Assembly (NCBI GenBank): GCA_900556345.1
Contig: USOM01000078.1
Coordinates: forward strand, 1 to 5,312
Direction: 5' to 3'
DNA length: 5,312 bases
Source: an uncultured Clostridium sp.
GTDB lineage: Bacteria; Bacillota; Clostridia; TANB77; CAG-508
Positions 4,381 through 5,312 of the stretch are shown piece by piece. The notes below the pieces were generated by a model. That model saw nothing but the letters and a program-made list of their open reading frames with translations, did no database searches and was not told the DNA's origin. Within the stretch, counting starts at the first letter, position 1. Each line of letters opens with the position of its first letter. Position numbers and translations under genes: made by a program.

Positions 4381-5265
4381 TTATTCGACACGTTTCGACA
4401 TTTCTTCTATTATAGTATAAACCGTATCTTTGATAAATTTAGCAGATGAACTTGGTGCAATTCTACCTGGAAGTGCCAATGCCCATATAAAATTAAGTCC
4501 CATACTTTTAGCCATTTTTCCGTCAATTCCACCTGGGCTTGAAGCTAAATCTATAAGTAATGCTTCTGCATCTATATGTTTCAATTCCCTTTCCCTTAAA
4601 ATAGTTTGAGGAACTGTATTTATAATAATATCAAATTCTTTTAAATCATATAACATATCATTAATATTCAAACTATTATAACCATACGCTTTAATCCACG
4701 CCAAATCCGAAACTTTTCTTGCTGCACAAGTAACTAATGCCGACATCTTGCTAAATTTATTCGCAACTATTTTTCCAACCCTTCCAAATCCTAATATAAG
4801 CACTCTACTTCCTTGTAAAATTTTATCAGTATTTTTTATAGCTACCTCAATTGTGCCTTCCGCTGTTGCTATTGTATTTAAAATAGCCAAGTCGTCTCTT
4901 TTCATAATATCAATAACTTCCATATATTTTTCATCAAGTTTTTTCTTCAAATCATCCTTAATACTACCACTAATAAAAATTTTGCCTTTATTTGTTTTCA
5001 TCAAATCATCTATCATTATCTTATCATGTGCAAATGGTGCATTTATAAAATCTTCATTACTTGAAAACGGCACCGGACCTATTATAACCTGAGCTTTTTC
5101 CATCGCTGTTTTTAAAGATGTACATTTTTCAATTCTACCATCATCTAAAATCTCATCAGACCTATCTTGACCAAATGAATAAACTCTATTTCCATCATCT
5201 GCAAGCATACCTGCTAGCTTAATATTTCTTAAATCTCCACCTAAAACTAGATATCTGTTTTTCAT
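4381..5265 (-). CDS. dpaA: Dipicolinate synthase subunit A
   Basis: Subunit A of dipicolinate synthase (also called spoVFA or dpsA). In the mother cell it acts with subunit B to convert a tetrahydrodipicolinate-pathway intermediate to dipicolinic acid, which is loaded into the spore core with calcium. At 294 residues it has the normal family length. It has an N-terminal domain opening MKNRYLVLGGDLRNIKLAG, then the conserved LAILNTIATAEGTIEVAI (127-144) and a Rossmann nucleotide site VLILGFGRVGKIVA (155-168, GxGxxG), followed by CAARK (180-184). The conserved DLASSPGGID (239-248) and ALALPGRIAPSSSA (262-275) come next. The second of two consecutive ATGs (5265) is chosen because AGGAGG at 5277-5272 lies 6 bases from it but only 3 from the first (5268). 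Subunit B normally follows directly but is absent here, since spoVS comes next. dpaB may be upstream or elsewhere. Confidence 0.95.
   Translation of the reverse strand: MKNRYLVLGGDLRNIKLAGMLADDGNRVYSFGQDRSDEILDDGRIEKCTSLKTAMEKAQVIIGPVPFSSNEDFINAPFAHDKIMIDDLMKTNKGKIFISGSIKDDLKKKLDEKYMEVIDIMKRDDLAILNTIATAEGTIEVAIKNTDKILQGSRVLILGFGRVGKIVANKFSKMSALVTCAARKVSDLAWIKAYGYNSLNINDMLYDLKEFDIIINTVPQTILRERELKHIDAEALLIDLASSPGGIDGKMAKSMGLNFIWALALPGRIAPSSSAKFIKDTVYTIIEEMSKRVE
4384..4400. promoter_or_regulatory. Tandem perfect Spo0A boxes upstream of spoVS
   Basis: Read on the minus strand, TGTCGAA (4400-4394) is followed after 3 bp by a second TGTCGAA (4390-4384), so the repeats start exactly 10 bp apart. 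Both are full matches to the 0A box TGNCGAA. The arrangement equals the tandem boxes bound by Spo0A at the Bacillus abrB promoter (two boxes with a 3 bp spacer). They overlap the last codons of dpaA (M-S-K-R-V-E-stop) and lie about 120 bases upstream of the spoVS start codon. Confidence 0.65.
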
Positions 5266-5312
5266 CATATTCCTCCTAATACTATTATTAATATAATTGT
5301 ATTATTTTATCC

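Noticed and set aside
4748..5092. A 114-codon plus-strand frame opposite dpaA, and a 68-codon one at 4076-4282 opposite spoVS
   Set aside because: Both are fully antisense to well-identified conserved genes and their compositions look like shadows.
5269..5312. Sigma-E or sigma-K promoter for dpaA
   Set aside because: An ATACAATT-like stretch is visible, but the upstream region is cut by the window edge and no -35 partner can be judged.

Overview
The window is AT-rich DNA from a low-GC, endospore-forming Firmicute, most likely a member of Clostridia. The evidence is two sporulation genes (dpaA and spoVS), a typical Firmicutes recA, strong AGGAGG ribosome binding sites, and near-consensus sigma-A promoters (TTGACA, 16-17 bp, TATAAT-like). 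Every supported gene is on the minus strand, so transcription runs from high to low coordinates. No tRNA, rRNA, insertion sequence or CRISPR array is visible, and no stretch longer than about 170 bases lacks a gene.

In transcription order, the right part (5265 to 4000) holds dpaA (dipicolinate synthase subunit A) and then spoVS (sporulation stage V protein S). Two tandem, perfect TGTCGAA Spo0A boxes with a 3 bp spacer overlap the last codons of dpaA, upstream of spoVS. The middle part (3896 to 2220) holds a membrane-anchored family 5 solute-binding protein. It has its own sigma-A promoter and another perfect 0A box just upstream of the -35. recA follows (2196 to 1011), with a perfect-consensus promoter, a 10-11-10 bp dyad centred on its -10 box, and a strong terminator.

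The left part (1000 to 1) is accessory in character. It holds an orphan HicB-type antitoxin behind a perfect-consensus promoter with a dyad in its spacer, an unrecognised 68-residue charged protein with its own promoter, and the first 34 codons of another unknown gene running off the window.

The most interesting observation is in the hicB leader. A well-placed ATG opens an 8-codon frame (MKGYSPK-stop) that looks like the first residues of a HicA toxin. Its stop codon overlaps the hicB ribosome binding site, as a hicA stop would in an intact operon. I infer that hicA was deleted internally and that the antitoxin, promoter and operator remain. The sporulation part may be linked by Spo0A control of both spoVS and the solute-binding protein, which would place the transporter-like protein in the sporulation or nutrient-limitation programme.
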